The translations under genes and the position numbers were made by a program. This document shows, one piece after another, positions 5,826 to 7,702 of a DNA stretch of 7,702 nucleotides. The DNA is from Allosphingosinicella sp. (GTDB lineage Bacteria; Pseudomonadota; Alphaproteobacteria; Sphingomonadales; Sphingomonadaceae), in assembly GCA_030146745.1 (NCBI GenBank), contig JASLBD010000163.1:1-7702 (forward strand), read 5' to 3'. Under the pieces are notes generated by a model that did not search any database, had not been told where the DNA came from, and saw only the letters and a list, made by a program, of their open reading frames with translations. The stretch's first letter is position 1; every line of letters begins with the position of its first letter.

Positions 5826-6254
5826 CTAATACGCTCGGGCGAAGCGCTCGTTTCCGACGAAGCCGAGCCGCTCGACCTTGGCCCGTCTCACGTCCGCCAG
5901 GACCCGGTTGAAATCCTCATAACGGGTTTGCGGGTCGGCGCGGAAGTGGAGAATGTTGTCCCGAGACTCGGCGCGGAAGGACGCCAGCCGGGCGGGAAGG
6001 TCCGCTTCGGTGATCGGCGCGCCGTCCCAGGTGAGGCGGCTGGCGGCATCGATATCGAGCTGATGGATCTGCGGCTCCTTCTGAGCCTCGCCGGGACGGG
6101 GCAGGTCGATCTTCACGCTGTGGGTCATGAGCGGCAGGGTGATGATGAACATGATCAGGAGGACGAGCATGACGTCGATGATCGGAGTGGTGTTGATCGT
6201 GTCGAAAGGCTGCTCGCCGGCGGCGGCATGAGCGATGGGGCGGCGGTGGGTCAT
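5826..6254 (-). CDS. exbD: ExbD/TolR family biopolymer transport protein
   Basis: Inner-membrane subunit of a proton-driven energy-coupling complex. Family members work with an ExbB/TolQ channel protein and usually TonB or TolA to power outer-membrane processes. The 142-residue product has the standard layout: a short cytosolic N-terminus, one membrane helix with the signature INTTPIIDVMLVLLIMFIIT (residues 20-39) containing the essential proton-carrying Asp27, then a periplasmic domain ending in DNILHFRADPQTRYEDFNRV and LADVRRAKVERLGFVG. I chose ATG 6254 because GGAGG (plus 6260-6264) lies 5 bases before it; the longer frame starting with TTG 6308 would overlap the predicted promoter and add 18 atypical residues. 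No exbB, tonB or tolQ is visible nearby, so its partners must be encoded elsewhere. The lipoprotein gene follows 23 bases on. Length and key residue are intact. Confidence 0.93.
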   Translation of the reverse strand: MTHRRPIAHAAAGEQPFDTINTTPIIDVMLVLLIMFIITLPLMTHSVKIDLPRPGEAQKEPQIHQLDIDAASRLTWDGAPITEADLPARLASFRAESRDNILHFRADPQTRYEDFNRVLADVRRAKVERLGFVGNERFARAY

Positions 6255-6270
6255 CTCGGCCTCCTCGATG

Positions 6271-6283
6271 TGATGTGACATCA
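6271..6283. promoter_or_regulatory. Operator-like palindrome over the exbD transcription start
   Basis: TGATGTGACATCA is a perfect 6-bp inverted repeat around one central base. It overlaps the 3' part of the predicted -10 box and the expected +1 of exbD, the usual place for a repressor site. The regulator is unknown; it does not look like a standard Fur box. Confidence 0.4.
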
Positions 6284-6308
6284 TAACAAAGTTGGAGCTC
6301 TGGTGCAA
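6280..6308 (-). promoter_or_regulatory. Predicted sigma70-like promoter for exbD
   Basis: On the minus strand TTGCAC (6303-6308), a 17-base spacer and TATGAT (6280-6285). The -10 box matches consensus at five of six bases and the spacing is ideal; the -35 matches only in TTG. Predicted transcription would start near 6273, giving a leader of about 19 bases that includes the GGAGG ribosome site. Confidence 0.55.
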
Positions 6309-6370
6309 TCGTCGCCGCGCCGAATGCCGGGGCCGCGGGGAGACCCGCCGCGACTTCTTGTGCCAAGGTT

Positions 6371-6384
6371 CCGGCTTTCGCCGG
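6371..6384 (-). terminator. GAAA-tetraloop hairpin after the 166-residue lipoprotein gene
   Basis: On the minus strand CCGGC-GAAA-GCCGG starts 8 bases after the lipoprotein stop. The GNRA loop and the flanking CATCCCGGCGAAAGCCGG resemble a dispersed hairpin repeat found in many proteobacterial genomes. There is no T-tract. A second small hairpin, GCGGG-GAGA-CCCGC, lies at 6335-6348. Either may end the upstream transcript before exbD. Confidence 0.4.
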
Positions 6385-6392
6385 GATGCGGA

Positions 6393-6893
6393 TCAGCGTT
6401 GCCGCTCGCCGGTGTAGATCCGCCAGCCGCTGTCCGCCCCCGGTCCGGCCGTGGCCTTGCGCATCGTTACGCTGCCCGCGCTGGCGAAGGGCTTGCCGCC
6501 CCGAAAGGTGCCCCGGATCATCACCGGTACCTCCACATAGGCCCAGCCCTGCGCCTCGACCGGTTCGCTCGGAGTGCCGACGTCGGCCGTATAGCTTTTG
6601 TAAGCCCTGAAATTGTCCGCGAAGCGCCGCCGCGCCTCGGCGTCGGCGCCGCCCGAACGAAGCGCCCAGGCGGCATCGTATCGGCCCGCTCCGATGCGCT
6701 CGTAATAGAGCCTGAGCGTGGCGGCCGCGTCGCCTTTGTCCTCGCGGTCCTGCGCCGTCTCCACCGGAGGCTCGAGCTCGGGCATGGGAGGCTGCGCGGC
6801 CGTTTCCCGCTGGCGGGCCTGCTGAGGCGTTTCTTCCTCTCCGCCGCAGGCGGCGAGGAGGAGGAGGAGGGGAAGGAAGGCGATTGGGCGCAT
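6393..6893 (-). CDS. Putative lipoprotein, possibly NTF2-like mature domain (unknown function)
   Basis: A 166-residue product with a lipoprotein signal: Arg2, a run of leucines and the lipobox LAAC (13-16), giving lipidation at Cys16. A Glu/Gln/Pro-rich linker follows (17-50), as is common for envelope lipoproteins that reach out from the membrane. The folded part (about 51-166) begins GDAAATLRLYYERIGAGRYD and contains AWALRSG, a helical FADNFRAYKSYTADVG stretch, and strands around GWAYVEVPVMIRGTF and SGWRIYTG. This helix-then-curved-sheet order recalls NTF2-like or SnoaL-like domains, but that is a fold guess. It has no cysteine besides the lipidated one. No Shine-Dalgarno is visible before ATG 6893, which is the only start that keeps the signal peptide. 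A hairpin separates it from the EAL gene upstream and 138 bases separate it from exbD downstream, so it is probably a single-gene unit. Confidence 0.8.
   Translation of the reverse strand: MRPIAFLPLLLLLAACGGEEETPQQARQRETAAQPPMPELEPPVETAQDREDKGDAAATLRLYYERIGAGRYDAAWALRSGGADAEARRRFADNFRAYKSYTADVGTPSEPVEAQGWAYVEVPVMIRGTFRGGKPFASAGSVTMRKATAGPGADSGWRIYTGERQR
6855..6869 (-). repeat. Trinucleotide repeat (CTC)5 inside the lipoprotein signal peptide
   Basis: Five consecutive CTC codons (GAG x5 on the plus strand) encode Leu9-Leu13 of the 166-residue lipoprotein, the hydrophobic core of its signal peptide. A perfect triplet run like this can gain or lose units by slippage without breaking the frame. 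Confidence 0.8.
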
Positions 6894-6922
6894 GGAGGCG
6901 CTATAGCGGGTGCGGCGACGAA

Positions 6923-6954
6923 TTGCCTCCCCATCCGCCAGGACGGGGAAGCAA
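6923..6954 (-). terminator. Transcript-end hairpin of the EAL-domain gene
   Basis: Starting two bases after the EAL gene stop codon, the minus-strand RNA forms a continuous 14-pair stem (arms 6941-6954 and 6923-6936) with the tetraloop UGGC. Two of the pairs are G-U and become C-A mismatches if the plus strand is read, so the structure is better for minus-strand RNA, as expected for the end of that gene. UUCGUC rather than a pure U-tract follows. Confidence 0.65.
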
Positions 6955-6955
6955 G

Positions 6956-7702
6956 TTACGCGCTCAGGCGGCTCTGGGTGCCGTGGATGAGGTCGGTGGC
7001 GCGCTCGAAGCTCATCGGGCGGCCGAACAGATAGCCCTGGATCTGGTGGCAGCCGAGATCGCGCATGCGGGTGAAGTCGTCGGCGGTTTCGACGCCCTCG
7101 GCGGTCACCGTCATCCGGAAGCTCTTGGCGAGTTGGACGATGGACTGGATGATCGCGACGGTCTCGCGGTTGTTGGCGGCGTCGCGGACGAAGCTGCCGT
7201 CGATCTTGAGCTTATGGAAGACGGCCTTGTTGAGGTAGCCCAATGAAGAATAGCCGGTTCCGAAATCGTCGAGCGCGATGCCGACGCCCAGGGCGCGGAG
7301 CCGCTTGAGGACGTCGAGCGAGCCTTCGGAGTCGCCGAGGAACACCGATTCGGTCACTTCGAGCTCGAGCCGGTTGGCCTTGAGCCTGTATTTGGCGAGC
7401 GCCTCGGAGACCGTATTGGGGAGCGCCGGAAGGATGAGCTGGCGGGCCGACAGGTTCAGAGCGACGCTGATATAATCGGGCCAGACGGAGGCGGCGCGGC
7501 AGGCTTCGTCGATCACCCAGTCGCCCAATTGCATGATCAGGCCGGTTTCTTCCGCGAGCGGGATGAACTCGATCGGCGAGACCATGCCGCGGGTCGGGTG
7601 GTGCCAGCGGATCAGGGCCTCGAAGCCGATCAGGCTCTGGTCGGCGGCGTTGACCAAAGGCTGATAGTCGAGCCGGAACTGCTTGAGCGTCAGCGCCTGC
7701 CT
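6956..7702 (-). CDS. EAL-domain cyclic-di-GMP phosphodiesterase, C-terminal part (5' end beyond window)
   Basis: The EAL domain hydrolyses the second messenger c-di-GMP to pGpG, favouring motility over biofilm. 248 residues are visible and the frame stays open through the right edge, so the N-terminus (often a GGDEF, PAS or sensor domain) is outside. The fragment begins close to the domain start (FRLDYQPLV, visible 9-17). The catalytic set looks complete: Glu28 of FEALIRW, Asn83 of ALNLSARQL, the Glu of ELEVTES (about 115), Asp145-Asp146 of LDDFGTGYSS, Lys166 of LKIDGSFVRD, Glu202 of TAEGVET and Gln222 of IQGYLFGRPM. Loop 6 (DDFGTGYSS) is intact, so I expect an active enzyme rather than a degenerate binder. 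A TTG codon at 7657 is not the start, because EAL sequence continues upstream of it. The gene ends 62 bases before the lipoprotein gene start, with a hairpin between. Confidence 0.96.
   Translation of the reverse strand, partial: RQALTLKQFRLDYQPLVNAADQSLIGFEALIRWHHPTRGMVSPIEFIPLAEETGLIMQLGDWVIDEACRAASVWPDYISVALNLSARQLILPALPNTVSEALAKYRLKANRLELEVTESVFLGDSEGSLDVLKRLRALGVGIALDDFGTGYSSLGYLNKAVFHKLKIDGSFVRDAANNRETVAIIQSIVQLAKSFRMTVTAEGVETADDFTRMRDLGCHQIQGYLFGRPMSFERATDLIHGTQSRLSA

Noticed and set aside
5826..6308. TTG 6308 as exbD start
   Set aside because: It would put the predicted promoter and palindrome inside the gene and add an atypical N-terminus; ATG 6254 has GGAGG at ideal spacing.
6956..7657. 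TTG 7657 as the start of the EAL protein
   Set aside because: Codons between 7658 and 7702 continue the conserved EAL-domain opening (FRLDYQP), so the gene extends beyond the window.
1..7702. CRISPR array, tRNA/rRNA gene, insertion sequence, phage or defence module
   Set aside because: No regularly spaced repeats, cloverleaf-type sequence, transposase or nuclease motifs were seen; every long frame is either a recognised gene, a small envelope protein or an antisense shadow.

Overview
The window reads as chromosomal DNA of a GC-rich alphaproteobacterium, most likely a member of the Sphingomonadales. Three things point there: strong G/C bias at third codon positions, the gene order tspO - ubiK - ybjN-like - proC, and an inverted repeat upstream of proC whose arm (GTTCGCACTGAGCTTGTCGA) I recognise from sphingomonad genomes. 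No similarity search was run, so product names rest on motifs read by eye. Coding density is high and no gap exceeds about 140 bases. I see no tRNA, rRNA, insertion sequence, CRISPR array or phage gene.

Left part, plus strand (1-4739). The 3' three quarters of an RND-type (AcrB/MexB-like, HAE1) drug efflux permease enters from the left edge. It is followed with almost no gap by a TspO/MBR tryptophan-rich sensory membrane protein, then a small UbiK/BMFP-type protein with a textbook Shine-Dalgarno. After a 95-base gap come a YbjN-domain protein and, beyond an imperfect terminator-like hairpin and a large palindromic repeat, pyrroline-5-carboxylate reductase (proC), the last step of proline synthesis.

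Middle, plus strand (4740-5431). There are two small genes: a 106-residue exported protein extremely rich in Arg, Glu and Tyr with a repeated ECRREL-type motif, and a 67-residue KTSC-domain protein. A strong hairpin sits between them and touches the ribosome binding site of the second.

Right part, minus strand (5401-7702). Reading leftwards from the right edge: the C-terminal EAL (cyclic-di-GMP phosphodiesterase) domain of a larger protein, with a hairpin right after its stop codon; a 166-residue lipoprotein with no visible ribosome binding site; then an apparent two-gene unit made of an isolated ExbD/TolR-type energy-coupling subunit and a 133-residue cysteine-containing lipoprotein. A good sigma70-like promoter and an operator-like palindrome precede exbD. 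The last lipoprotein gene overlaps the KTSC gene tail to tail by 31 bases.

Most of the window is ordinary housekeeping and envelope biology. I do not see a convincing undescribed multi-gene system. The best leads are the isolated exbD-lipoprotein pair with its palindromic control region, the Arg-rich exported protein with periodic Cys/Tyr, the hairpin touching the KTSC start, and the sphingomonad-type inverted repeat in front of proC.
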